From Demequina rhizosphaerae (GTDB lineage Bacteria; Actinomycetota; Actinomycetes; Actinomycetales; Demequinaceae), in contig NZ_BBMC01000006.1 of NCBI RefSeq assembly GCF_000971255.1, positions 62,001-126,000 on the forward strand: DNA of 64,000 nucleotides, written 5' to 3'. Under the pieces are notes generated by a model. That model did no database searches. It worked only from the letters and a program-made list of their open reading frames with translations, and had not been told where the DNA came from. This document shows, one piece after another, positions 34,837-45,031 of the stretch. Both the position numbers and the translations under genes were made by a program. Positions within the stretch are counted from its first letter, which is position 1; every line of letters begins with the position of its first letter.

Positions 34837-35799
34837 ATGAAGGCCACTATCGCGACCACGCCCGGCGGTCCTGAGGCGTTGTCCCTGGAAGATGTGCCCG
34901 CACCCGTCCCCGGCGCGGAGGACGTTGTGATGCGGATCACAGCGGCCGGCGTCAACAGGGCGGACGTCCTGCAGCGCGAGGGCCGCTACCCGCCCCCGCC
35001 GGGTGCCCCGGACTGGCCCGGCCTGGAGGCCGCGGGCGTCGTCGAGTCGGCCCCCGCATCGTCCCCGTGGACGCCCGGCGACCGGGTCTGCGCGCTGCTG
35101 CCCGGCGGCGGCTACGCGGAGCGCGCGGCCGTCCACGCCTCGCTCCTGCTGCCCGTCCCCGACACCGTCACGGACGTCGAGGCCGCGTCGCTCGTCGAGG
35201 CGGCGTGCACCGTCGTGTCGAACCTCGACGCCGCGCACGCGCGCGCCGGCGAGACGATCCTGATCCATGGCGGCTCGGGAGGCGTCGGCACCGCCGCGAT
35301 CCAGATCGCCAAGGCGCGCGGGCTGCGCGTCCTCACGACGGCGGGCGGGCCGGAGCGCGTGCGGCGCTGCCTCGAGCTGGGCGCCGACGCGGCCTTCGAC
35401 CACCGCGGCGAGGACTGGGAGGCGGGCGTGCGCGCGCTCGGCGGCGCGGACATCGTCCTCGACGTCGTGGGCGCCGCCTACCTCGCGTCGAACGTGGCGG
35501 CGCTGCGCACCGGGGGCCGGCTGGTCGTCATCGGCATGCAGCGCGGCCGCCGCGGCGAGCTCGACCTGGGCGCGCTGCTCACGCGGCGCGCCTCCGTCAT
35601 CGGGACCACGCTGCGGGCGCGGCCGCTCGCGGAGCGGGCCGCGATCGTGGCGCGCGTGCGCGAGGAGGTGTGGCCGCTCGTGCCCGACCGCGTGCGGCCC
35701 GTCGTCCACGCGACGTTCCCGCTCGCGCGCGCGGCGGACGCGCATCGTGTGCTCGAGGCGGGCGAGGTGTTCGGGAAGGTCGTGCTGACGGTCGGCTGA
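34837..35799 (+). CDS. Quinone oxidoreductase, zeta-crystallin/PIG3 type (MDR superfamily)
   Basis: A 320-residue zinc-free medium-chain dehydrogenase. AGVNRADVLQREGRYPPPPGAPDWPGLEAAGVV is the PIG3/quinone-reductase signature region, LVEAACTVVSNL follows, and ETILIHGGSGGVGTAAIQIAKARGLRVLTTAG is the NADPH-binding site. The C-terminal AADAHRVLEAGEVFGKVVLTV is the family ending. It probably reduces quinones or enones by one or two electrons with NADPH. I chose ATG at 34837 (the preceding GTG at 34834 is also in frame); GGAGGAAATCGAAG supplies the ribosome-binding site. Divergent from cvnA. Confidence 0.93.
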   Translation: MKATIATTPGGPEALSLEDVPAPVPGAEDVVMRITAAGVNRADVLQREGRYPPPPGAPDWPGLEAAGVVESAPASSPWTPGDRVCALLPGGGYAERAAVHASLLLPVPDTVTDVEAASLVEAACTVVSNLDAAHARAGETILIHGGSGGVGTAAIQIAKARGLRVLTTAGGPERVRRCLELGADAAFDHRGEDWEAGVRALGGADIVLDVVGAAYLASNVAALRTGGRLVVIGMQRGRRGELDLGALLTRRASVIGTTLRARPLAERAAIVARVREEVWPLVPDRVRPVVHATFPLARAADAHRVLEAGEVFGKVVLTVG

Positions 35800-35806
35800 C
35801 GCGCCG

Positions 35807-36661
35807 CTACAGGACGGCGAGGCGGTCCGGGTCGATGAGCCGGTCGAGGACGGTGAGGATGCCGTCCTCCTCGACCGAGCCCACGACCTCGTCGGCGGCC
35901 TCCTTGACGTGCTCGGGCGCGGTGCCCATCGCGGCGGACCGTCCGGCCCACTGCAGCATGTCGATGTCGTTGTTGCCGTCGCCGGCCGCGACCGTGTGGT
36001 CGGGGTAGACGCCGAGGTGACGGCGCAGCGTCTCGAGCGCCGAGGCCTTCGAGACGCCCGGCGGGGTGAGGTCGAGCCACGCGGACCAGCCGACCGCGTA
36101 GGTGACGTCGCTGAGGCCGATGCGGTGGACCAGCCCGTCGAAGTGGGACACGTCGACGCCCGGGGCGCGGATGACGACGCGGGTCGCCTCGTCGTGGCAC
36201 AGCTCGTCGAAGTCGGAGACGACGCGCTGGCGGCCGATGAGCTCGCCGTCGGGGAACTCGCGGTTGACGAGGAAGCCGACGCCGAGGTCCTCGACCGCGT
36301 AGAACGCGTCGGGCAGCTCCTCGCGCACGAGCTCGAGCGCGGCGCGCGGGTTGAACGTGACCTTCTCGACGATGTCGTAGCCGCCGGGCGAGGCCGGGTT
36401 GAGCTTGACTGTGACCGCGCCGTTCGAGCACACCGCGTAGCCGCGCCGGATGCCGAGCTGCTGCGCGACGGGCAGCATGCCGAGCACGTTGCGGCCCGTG
36501 GCGAGCACCACGTGGTTGCGGCACATGCGGGCGCGCTCGACCGCGTCGACGACGGCCGGGGAGATCTCCCCGCCCCAGTGCATGAGCGTGCCGTCGATGT
36601 CGAGGCCCACGAGACGCCAGAGGTCCGGGGACAGCGGGGGACGCATGTCGCGGTCGTTCAT
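35807..36661 (-). CDS. HAD-superfamily hydrolase, Cof/sugar-phosphatase type
   Basis: A 284-residue HAD phosphatase. Motif I is LVGLDIDGTLMHWGG (nucleophile and acid Asp), motif II LATGRN, motif III with Lys in PPGVSKASALETL and motif IV TVAAGDGNNDIDMLQWAGRSAAMGTAPEHVKEAADEV. The large C2-type cap lies between motifs II and III, which is the Cof subfamily that dephosphorylates sugar phosphates, FMN or similar small metabolites. Start ATG at 36661 (MNDRDMRPPL); an in-frame extension to 36811 is GC-shadow. Convergent with the quinone reductase, 7 bp between stops. Confidence 0.92.
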   Translation of the reverse strand: MNDRDMRPPLSPDLWRLVGLDIDGTLMHWGGEISPAVVDAVERARMCRNHVVLATGRNVLGMLPVAQQLGIRRGYAVCSNGAVTVKLNPASPGGYDIVEKVTFNPRAALELVREELPDAFYAVEDLGVGFLVNREFPDGELIGRQRVVSDFDELCHDEATRVVIRAPGVDVSHFDGLVHRIGLSDVTYAVGWSAWLDLTPPGVSKASALETLRRHLGVYPDHTVAAGDGNNDIDMLQWAGRSAAMGTAPEHVKEAADEVVGSVEEDGILTVLDRLIDPDRLAVL

Positions 36662-36737
36662 GAGTCGACCATACGATGCGCGCCGCGCCCCTCCGGCCAC
36701 GGGCGGGTGACGGTCGGGTGAACGGGCGCGGCGGGGA

Positions 36738-38009
36738 TCAGCGCACCGGCTCGAGGCGCTCGACACCGCCGAGGTACGGGCGCAGGACCTCGGGGACGTG
36801 CACCGAGCCATCGGCCTGCTGGTGGTTCTCGAGCAGCGCGACGATCCATCGGGTGGTGCCGATGGTGCCGTTGATGGTCGCGACCGGCGTGGTGCCGTTC
36901 TCGACGCGCTCCCGGGTGTTGAGGCGGCGCGCCTGGTACGTGGTGCAGTTCGAGGTCGAGGTGACCTCCATCCAGCGCTCCTGCGACGGCAGCCAGGCCT
37001 CGCAGTCGAACTTGCGCGCGGCGCTGGACCCGAGGTCGCCCGCGGCGGTGTCGATCACGCGGTACGGCAGCTCGAGGGCCTGGAGCATCTCCTCCTCGAT
37101 GCCGAGGAAGCGCTCGTGCTCGGCGGCGGCGTCCTCCGCGTGCGCGTACGCGAACATCTCCACCTTGTGGAACTGGTGCACGCGGATGATGCCGCGGGTG
37201 TCGCGGCCGGCGGACCCGGCCTCGCGGCGGTAGCAGGCGCTCCAGCCCGCGTAACGCAGCGGTCCGTCCGAGAGGTCGACGATCTCGTCCGAGTGGTAGC
37301 CCGCGAGCGCGACCTCCGACGTGCCGACCAGGTAAAGGTCGTCGCGCTCGAGGAAGTAGATCTCGTCCGAGTGCTTGCCGAGGAAGCCGGTGCCGGCCAT
37401 CGTCTCGGGGCGCACGAGCGTGGGCGTGATGGTCGGGCTGAAGCCGCGGCGGTACGCGAGGTCCATCGCGGCGTTGAGGACCGCGAGCTCGAGGCGCGCG
37501 CCGATGCCGGTGAGGAAGTAGAAGCGCGCGCCGGACACCTTCGCGCCGCGCTCCATGTCGATCGCCTTGAGGCCCTCGCCGATCGCAAGGTGGTCCTGCA
37601 CCTCGACGCCCTCGGCCGCGAAGTCGCGCGGGGTGCCGACGTGCCGCAGCACCGTGAAGTCGTCCTCGCCGCCCGACGGGACGCCCGGCTCGGGGATGTT
37701 GCCCAGCGAGCGCGCGAGCTCGATCGCGCGGGCGGCCGCCGCATCGGCCGTGGCCTGCAGCTCCTTGACCTTCGCGGAGAGCTCCTTGGTGCGCGCGAGC
37801 AGCGCCTGCTTCTCCTCGCCCTGCGCGCGGGCGACGTCCTTGCCGAGCGCCTTCTGCTCGGCGCGCGCGACCTCGAACTCCTTGAGCGCGGCGCGGTTCG
37901 CGGCGTCGGCCTCGAGGACCTGGTCCACGACGCCCGGGTCGTCGCCGCGGGACCGCTGGCTGTCCCTCACGACGTCGGGCTGGGCACGCAGGAGCTTGAG
38001 GTCGATCAT
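36738..38009 (-). CDS. serS: Seryl-tRNA synthetase
   Basis: A 423-residue class II synthetase. The N-terminal [22 protein letters not shown] and the following coiled-coil arm (about residues 25-105, [39 protein letters not shown]) bind the long variable arm of tRNA-Ser. Motif 2 is [34 protein letters not shown]; motif 3 is [18 protein letters not shown]. Length is standard. It charges both serine tRNAs found 9 kb away. Divergent from the diacylglycerol kinase gene with a 38-bp gap. Confidence 0.97.
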   Translation of the reverse strand: MIDLKLLRAQPDVVRDSQRSRGDDPGVVDQVLEADAANRAALKEFEVARAEQKALGKDVARAQGEEKQALLARTKELSAKVKELQATADAAAARAIELARSLGNIPEPGVPSGGEDDFTVLRHVGTPRDFAAEGVEVQDHLAIGEGLKAIDMERGAKVSGARFYFLTGIGARLELAVLNAAMDLAYRRGFSPTITPTLVRPETMAGTGFLGKHSDEIYFLERDDLYLVGTSEVALAGYHSDEIVDLSDGPLRYAGWSACYRREAGSAGRDTRGIIRVHQFHKVEMFAYAHAEDAAAEHERFLGIEEEMLQALELPYRVIDTAAGDLGSSAARKFDCEAWLPSQERWMEVTSTSNCTTYQARRLNTRERVENGTTPVATINGTIGTTRWIVALLENHQQADGSVHVPEVLRPYLGGVERLEPVR

Positions 38010-38047
38010 GCCCGCCAGTCTATCGACGGCGGACGTAGGCTCTCCCC

Positions 38048-39373
38048 ATGGCCCTCGAGACGACGATCGCGCTGATAGCGCTGCTGATCGCGCTCTTCAC
38101 GCTCGTCCTCACGGTGAGCGTGACGCGGCACATCGGCAAGCGCGACCCGGTCGCCGTGCCCCGCAGGTGGCGCCGCCTGCTCCTCATCAAGCCGATGCCG
38201 ACGATGGAGCTCGGCGCGGCCACCGACCGCTCGGACGCCCGCGAGCGCGTGGCCTTCATCGCCAACCCGACCAAGGACGGGGTCGCGGAGCTGCGCGAGC
38301 AGGCGCTCCGCGCGTGCGCGATCCGCTACCTGCCGCAGCCGATGTGGCTCTACACGACGCCCGAGGACCCGGGCACCGAGGTCACGCGCGAGGCGATCGC
38401 TGCGGGCGCGGACCTGGTGGTCGCGGTCGGCGGCGACGGCACCGTGAGGGCGGTCGCCGAGGGCGCGGCGGGCACCGGGGTGCCGATGGCGATCCTGCCG
38501 ATGGGCACGGGCAACCTGTTCGCGCGCAACCTCGACCTGCCGCTCGGCGACACCGCGGCGCTCCTGCGCACCGCGCTCGAGGGCTCCGAGCGCCGCTCCG
38601 ACGTCGGCTGGCTGCAGCTGATCCGCACCCCCGAGGGGGAGGGCGAGGGCGAGCGGCACATCTTCCTCGTCATCGCGGGCGCGGGCCTGGACGCGGAGAT
38701 GGTCGCGGGCGCCAACGACCGGCTCAAGCAGCGCATGGGCTGGGTCGCCTACTTCTTCGCCGCGGTGCGGCACCTGGGCAAGCGGATGGAGGCGCGGATC
38801 ACCGTCGACGACGGCGAGCCCGTGACGAGCCGGATGCGCACGGTGCTGCTCGCGAACGTGGGCAAGCTCCCCGCCGGCATCCAGCTCATCCCCGACGCGA
38901 CCTACGACGACGGCAACCTCGACGTCGCGACGCTCGACGCGCGCGGCGGCATCGTGGGCTGGACCGAGCTCTTCGGCACGGTGGTGGCGCAGGGCGCTGG
39001 CATCCGCGAGCCGTGGCTGCTGCGCGTGTGGAAGACCTCGCGCATCGACCACGTGCGCGGCCGGACCGTCGAGATCAAGGTCACCGAGCCGCAGAAGGTG
39101 CAGGTCGACGGCGAGTCCCTGGGCAGGGCGACGCGGATCCGCGCCGAGATCGATCCCTCGGCGCTGGTGCTCCGCGTGCCGCGCACGAGCGCCGCGTCCT
39201 CGGCCGGCGAAGGCGAGGCCGCCGAGCGGAGGAGGCAGGCGAAGGCTCCGGCTCCCGCCGTCACCGAGGCGGAGGGCGACGCCGAGGCCGGGACCCACGC
39301 GCCCGACGAGCCCGAGGCAGGGGTGGCCGAGGAGCCGGCGGACGAGCCCGTCAAGGAGACGGCCGAGCACTAG
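38048..39373 (+). CDS. Diacylglycerol kinase-like lipid kinase
   Basis: A 441-residue membrane-associated kinase of the DagK/YegS family. It begins with a membrane helix ([20 protein letters not shown]). The catalytic domain shows [15 protein letters not shown], the nucleotide motif [64 protein letters not shown] and [27 protein letters not shown]. It would phosphorylate diacylglycerol or a related lipid. The last 75 residues are a charged Ala/Glu/Pro-rich tail. ATG at 38048. Sphingosine or undecaprenol specificity cannot be excluded. Confidence 0.88.
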   Translation: MALETTIALIALLIALFTLVLTVSVTRHIGKRDPVAVPRRWRRLLLIKPMPTMELGAATDRSDARERVAFIANPTKDGVAELREQALRACAIRYLPQPMWLYTTPEDPGTEVTREAIAAGADLVVAVGGDGTVRAVAEGAAGTGVPMAILPMGTGNLFARNLDLPLGDTAALLRTALEGSERRSDVGWLQLIRTPEGEGEGERHIFLVIAGAGLDAEMVAGANDRLKQRMGWVAYFFAAVRHLGKRMEARITVDDGEPVTSRMRTVLLANVGKLPAGIQLIPDATYDDGNLDVATLDARGGIVGWTELFGTVVAQGAGIREPWLLRVWKTSRIDHVRGRTVEIKVTEPQKVQVDGESLGRATRIRAEIDPSALVLRVPRTSAASSAGEGEAAERRRQAKAPAPAVTEAEGDAEAGTHAPDEPEAGVAEEPADEPVKETAEH

Positions 39374-39693
39374 GAGCCGTCGCCGGGGCCGCCGGACCCT
39401 GTCGCGTCCGCCACGGAGCCCGCGGGTGCCTGACCGGTGGCGGCGCGACGCGCGTCACCCCTCGATGCGATCGCCCACGCACGTGCGCGAAATTCGAGAT
39501 CCGCGGGTGGAAAAGCGGAGGTTGTCTCCCGGAATCCTCAAAGTTCGCGCTGCAGGCGCGGCAGGCGACGCAGAAGGTGCGAGGCGAACGATGGGGGCGC
39601 GGCGGACGCGACGCAGAAGACGCGCGAGGCGCGGCAGGCGAGGTGGACGATGCGCGGGGACGGGACCCCGCGGGCGACCAGGCCCGGCGGACG
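39374..39693. other. 320-bp intergenic region between convergent genes
   Basis: No gene is supported here. It is less GC-rich around 39490-39560 (CGAAATTCGAG, GGAAAAGCGGAGG, CTCAAAGTTCGCG). Two imperfect direct repeats occur: GCGCGGCAGGCGA near 39557 and again near 39630, and CGACGCAGAAG near 39567 and 39609. A copy of GGACGATGCG is at 39645-39654. The region may be a remnant of duplicated or degraded sequence. Confidence 0.45.
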
Positions 39694-40626
39694 TCAGTGG
39701 CGTCCGGAGCGCAGTCCCTGGACCCAGGTGCGGGCCTCGGCGAACTCCTCCTCCGAGGTTCCCGGCGTCACGGGCGTCGGGTAGCCCGACGCCGCGGGGT
39801 ACGAGCCGAGGAAGACCACGACCGGGTTGGTGCGCTTGAGGCCCACGAGCGCCTCGGCGACGCGCGGCTCGTCGATGTGGCCGAGCGCGTCGATCGAGAA
39901 CGAGTACTCGCCGGGCCGGTCGGACCGCGGCCGGCTCTCGATGCGCGAGAGGTTGACGCCGCGCGCGGCGAACTGCTCGAGCATCGCCAGCAGCGCGCCG
40001 GCGCGGTCGTCGGGCAGGTGCACGACGAGCGTGGTCTTGTCGGCGCCGGTCGCGGGCGGCACCGCGGTGGGGCGTCCCACCTTGACGAAGCGCGTCGCGG
40101 AGTGAGGGTTGTCGGCGACGCCGGCCGCGAGCACCTCGAGCCCGAGGCGCGCGCCGAGTCCCGGGGGCGCCAGCGCCGCGTCGAAGCCCGCGACCCCCTC
40201 CGCGAGCTCGCCCGCGGCGGCGGCGTTCGACGTCGCGGCCACCTGCACGGCGCCGGGCACGCGGTCCGCGAGCCAGCGGCGGCACTGCGCGAGGCCGTGC
40301 GAGTGCGCGGCGACCGCGCGGATGTCGTCCATCGAGGTGCCGGGACGGGCGACGAGCTCGAAGCTCACGGGCAGCACCACCTCGCCGAGGATGACGAGCG
40401 GGGCGCCGTTCGCGAGGGTGTCGAGCGTGGCGGTGACCCCGCCCTCGACGGTGTTCTCGATCGCGACGACCGCGAAGTCGACGTCGCCGGCCCGCACCGA
40501 GGCGAGAGCGGACAGCACGTCGATGGCGGGCACCATCTCGACCTCGTCGGCGTCGACCATCGCGCGCAGGGCCGCCTCCGTGAACGTGCCGGAGGGTCCC
40601 AGATAGGCGTACCGCGGCAGCGTCAC
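39694..40626 (-). CDS. pheA: Prephenate dehydratase
   Basis: A 310-residue monofunctional enzyme that converts prephenate to phenylpyruvate for phenylalanine synthesis. The catalytic domain has AYLGPSGTFTEAALRAM, DFAVVAIENTVEGGVTATLDTL, SHGLAQCRRWL and the TRF motif in NPHSATRFVKVGR. The C-terminal ACT domain (from TTLVVHLPDDRAGALLAMLEQFAARGVNLSRIESRP) includes the Phe-binding ESRP motif, so feedback inhibition by Phe is expected. No chorismate mutase domain. ATG at 40626 overlaps the stop of the glycosyltransferase gene by 4 nt. Confidence 0.95.
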   Translation of the reverse strand: MTLPRYAYLGPSGTFTEAALRAMVDADEVEMVPAIDVLSALASVRAGDVDFAVVAIENTVEGGVTATLDTLANGAPLVILGEVVLPVSFELVARPGTSMDDIRAVAAHSHGLAQCRRWLADRVPGAVQVAATSNAAAAGELAEGVAGFDAALAPPGLGARLGLEVLAAGVADNPHSATRFVKVGRPTAVPPATGADKTTLVVHLPDDRAGALLAMLEQFAARGVNLSRIESRPRSDRPGEYSFSIDALGHIDEPRVAEALVGLKRTNPVVVFLGSYPAASGYPTPVTPGTSEEEFAEARTWVQGLRSGRH

Positions 40627-41516
40627 GCGTCCTCCCTGGTGTCGGGGCCGTCGCCCGTCGTGGGCCGCAGGCGGTGGCCGACGGCCGAGCGGGCGGTGTC
40701 GACCCGGCCCCGGATCCGCCGCGCGCTCACCGCCGTCAGCACCTCACGGTACCGGTTGGCCCTGCCCATGGGGCTGCGGTCCTCGATGGAGGGGCCCTTG
40801 TGCCGGATCTCGCACTCGATCTCGGTGATGGTGAGGCCGGCGTGCAGCACGTCGAGGGTCATGGCCGGTTCGAGCCCGTTGCCGCGGGCGAGCGGGATCG
40901 ACGCCTCGAGCGCCTCGCGCGTGAGGCAGCGGATGCGCCCCAGCGGCTGGCGCGGCGACCAGCCGGTCGCCCGCTCGACCGCCGAGCGCGCGATCTTCGA
41001 CGGCACGCCCGGCGCGACCGCCTGGGCGTCGGTGAGGGCGACGGCGAGGTCGCACGCGCCCTCGAGGACGGCGGGCACGAGCGGCGCGGCGCCGATCGCG
41101 TAGTGGCCGAGGTTGGGGTCGAGCAGCAGCACGCCGCGGGGCGTGCGGCCGGGCTCGTCGCGCATCGCGATGACCGAGGCCCCCGTCTCGACCGCCGCGG
41201 AGCGTCCGCGGACGTGCGAGTGGCGGACCACGACGGCGCCGGCGCGGCGCGCGAGCTCCTGCGTGTTGTCGGTCGACCCGTCGTCGACGACGAGCACGAG
41301 GTCGACGCCCGGGATCGCGAGCGCGGCGCGGACGGTCGCGGCGATCCGGCGGGCCTGGTCGTGCGCGACGATCAGCGCGGCGACCGACGGGCCGGGCGGC
41401 GGCGGCGCGGCGGCGCGGCCCCGCGCACGGCGGGCCCGCGCGCGGGCCAGGGCGTCGGCGGACGCCTTCCGCGGCTCGGCTCCCTCGGCTGCTGACACGT
41501 CGCCCAGCCTAGTCAC
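40623..41516 (-). CDS. Glycosyltransferase family 2
   Basis: A 297-residue GT-A glycosyltransferase. A basic Ala/Arg-rich N terminus is followed by VAALIVAHDQARRIAATVRAAL, VDLVLVVDDGSTDNTQELARRAGAVVVRH (UDP-binding aspartates) and LLLDPNLGHYAIGAAPLVPAVLEGACDLAVAL, where the usual DADxQ is replaced by DPNLG. No membrane helices, so it acts on a soluble or membrane-surface acceptor. Start is the GTG at 41516. It is translationally coupled to pheA downstream. Sugar and acceptor unknown. Confidence 0.82.
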   Translation of the reverse strand: MTRLGDVSAAEGAEPRKASADALARARARRARGRAAAPPPPGPSVAALIVAHDQARRIAATVRAALAIPGVDLVLVVDDGSTDNTQELARRAGAVVVRHSHVRGRSAAVETGASVIAMRDEPGRTPRGVLLLDPNLGHYAIGAAPLVPAVLEGACDLAVALTDAQAVAPGVPSKIARSAVERATGWSPRQPLGRIRCLTREALEASIPLARGNGLEPAMTLDVLHAGLTITEIECEIRHKGPSIEDRSPMGRANRYREVLTAVSARRIRGRVDTARSAVGHRLRPTTGDGPDTREDA

Positions 41517-41626
41517 TCGTGACCCTCCCTGGTACCACCCTTTGCCTCGGCCTTACCTGGCACTGACCGTCCTGTGGGGCGAGCGTGCCCTGGCACTCGC
41601 CCGGGGCGCGTGGAAGAGTAGGCCTC

Positions 41627-43300
<1,674 letters not shown>

Positions 43301-43357
43301 CGCCGCGCGGCGTGGCGCACATGACACCGTCACCCCTGCTATGCCAGGGTGCTCCGC

Positions 43358-44176
43358 ATGGCCTCACGTCTTCGCATCCTCGGCGTCCTCGCGGTCGCCA
43401 CCGTCGCGCTCGCCGGCTGCCTGCGCGTCGAGATGAACATCGCGCTCAACCCCGACGACACCGCCGACGGCAGCTTCCTCATGGCGATCGAGAAGGGCGC
43501 GGGCGAGGCCTTCGAGATGTCGGACGAGGACCTGCTCGAGCAGTTCTCCGCCGACTCGGAGGGCGACTTCGAGACCGGCGCCGTCGAGCCGTACGAGGAC
43601 GAGGACTACATCGGCACGCGCGTCGTCTTCGACGGTGAGCCGCTGGACTCGTTCGCGGGCGAGACGGGCGACGACCTCGCCATCGTGCGCGACGGCGACG
43701 ACTACGTGGTGTCGGGATCGATGTCCGGCTCGGAGGACGAGGACCTCGGCTCGCTCCCGGGTGCGGACATGGTGCTGAGCATCACCTTCCCGGGCGAGGT
43801 GTCCGACCACAACGGCACGCTCGAGGGCACGACGGTCACGTGGGACCTCATGGACGCCCCGGACGAGCTGCTCGCGCGCGGCTCCGCGTCGCCCCCGTCG
43901 GACTTCCCGGCGTGGGCTTGGGTCGCGATCGGCGCGGGGGCGCTGGCGATCGTCGCGATCGCCGTCGTCGCGCTGCTGCGCCGCGGTTCCGCGGAGGCCG
44001 CCGCAGACGGGGAAGACACGGTCGCGCTGCCCGTCGAGACGGTCGCGTTCGAGCCCGGTCCCGCGCCCGCCGGTGCGCCCGCGGACGCCCCGACCGCCGA
44101 GCTCCCCGCCCCCGCGGATACGATCGAGCTGGGGTCCGTCGAGGGCACGGACGGCGAGGAGGACCATCCGCGATGA
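43358..44176 (+). CDS. LppM-like lipoprotein, first of a pair
   Basis: A 272-residue protein. Signal peptide RLRILGVLAVATVALAGC with lipobox LAGC, then LRVEMNIALNPDDTADGSFLMAIEKGAGEAF, an LppM/DUF3153-type beta domain ending near FPGEVSDHNGTLEGTTVTWDL, one membrane helix (WAWVAIGAGALAIVAIAVVALLRR) and an acidic Ala/Pro-rich cytosolic tail. Both a lipid anchor and a helix are predicted. LppM-type proteins are envelope proteins of actinobacteria. ATG at 43358; GTG at 43349 is alternative. ATGA overlap with the next gene. Confidence 0.83.
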   Translation: MASRLRILGVLAVATVALAGCLRVEMNIALNPDDTADGSFLMAIEKGAGEAFEMSDEDLLEQFSADSEGDFETGAVEPYEDEDYIGTRVVFDGEPLDSFAGETGDDLAIVRDGDDYVVSGSMSGSEDEDLGSLPGADMVLSITFPGEVSDHNGTLEGTTVTWDLMDAPDELLARGSASPPSDFPAWAWVAIGAGALAIVAIAVVALLRRGSAEAAADGEDTVALPVETVAFEPGPAPAGAPADAPTAELPAPADTIELGSVEGTDGEEDHPR

Positions 44177-45024
44177 GGAGGCTGGGTGCCGCGCTCGCCG
44201 TCGCGGCCGTCGCGCTCACCGGCTGCGTGAGGGTGTCGACCGACACCACCTTCGGCGAGGACGACACCTTCTCCCAGCACGCGGTGGTCGCGATGACCTC
44301 GCAGGCGCGCATGGTGCTGGACCAGCAGCTCGGCCAGCTCACGGACCAGCTGCCGGACGGCGTCGAGGCGCCCGACACCGGCCTCGACCCGGGGGCGATC
44401 CTCGACCCCGACGCGGTGCGCGACCAGCTCGCCCCGCTCGAGGAGGCCTACCCGGGCTCGGTCGAGGTCGACGCGTACGAGGACGAGGACGGGCTCGAGG
44501 GGGTCGAGATCACCCTCACCGACGTCCCGCTCGACGCGCTGGACGATGCGGCGGGCGCCTCCCCTCTCACCGGCGGCACCGCCGTGACGCACGAGGGCGA
44601 CGAGTACGTCGTCGAGATCCAGACCGGCGCGGCGAGCGGGCTCGCCTCCGCGGGGGTGTCCGTCGACCAGCTGGGCCTCGTCGGCTCGGCGGTCGACGTC
44701 GCGGTCGCGTTCACGTTCCCGGGGCTCGTGCGCTCCGCGAGCGCGGGCGAGATCGAGGGCAACACGGTCACGCTCGGGCTGGCGGACCTGCTCGGCGCGG
44801 ACAGCATCCGCATCGTCGGCGGCGCGACCACCGAGCGCGACTGGGGTCCGCTGCTGCGCTGGGGCCTCGTCGTGCTCGGCGCGATCGTCGTCGTGGGCGG
44901 CGCGACGGCGCTCGTGATCCAGGACCGCAGGCGTCGCCACCGCACCCACCTGCCGCCGCCGCGCGAGGGCGGCGAGGGCGGGCCCGGGACGCTCGGCGGC
45001 GAGCCGGGACCCCCCGCGCCCTAG
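44173..45024 (+). CDS. LppM-like lipoprotein, second of a pair
   Basis: A 283-residue paralogue of the preceding protein: signal AALAVAAVALTGC (lipobox ALTGC), VRVSTDTTFGEDDTFSQHAVVAMTSQ, a beta-rich middle with VEITLTDVPLDALDDA and DVAVAFTFPGLVRSASAGEIEGNTVTLGL, a membrane helix (WGLVVLGAIVVVGGATALVI) and a short basic/Pro tail. It is translationally coupled to the first copy, suggesting that the two work as a heteromer. The stop is 7 bp from the stop of the giant surface protein gene on the other strand. Confidence 0.83.
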   Translation: MRRLGAALAVAAVALTGCVRVSTDTTFGEDDTFSQHAVVAMTSQARMVLDQQLGQLTDQLPDGVEAPDTGLDPGAILDPDAVRDQLAPLEEAYPGSVEVDAYEDEDGLEGVEITLTDVPLDALDDAAGASPLTGGTAVTHEGDEYVVEIQTGAASGLASAGVSVDQLGLVGSAVDVAVAFTFPGLVRSASAGEIEGNTVTLGLADLLGADSIRIVGGATTERDWGPLLRWGLVVLGAIVVVGGATALVIQDRRRRHRTHLPPPREGGEGGPGTLGGEPGPPAP

Positions 45025-45031
45025 GCCCCGC

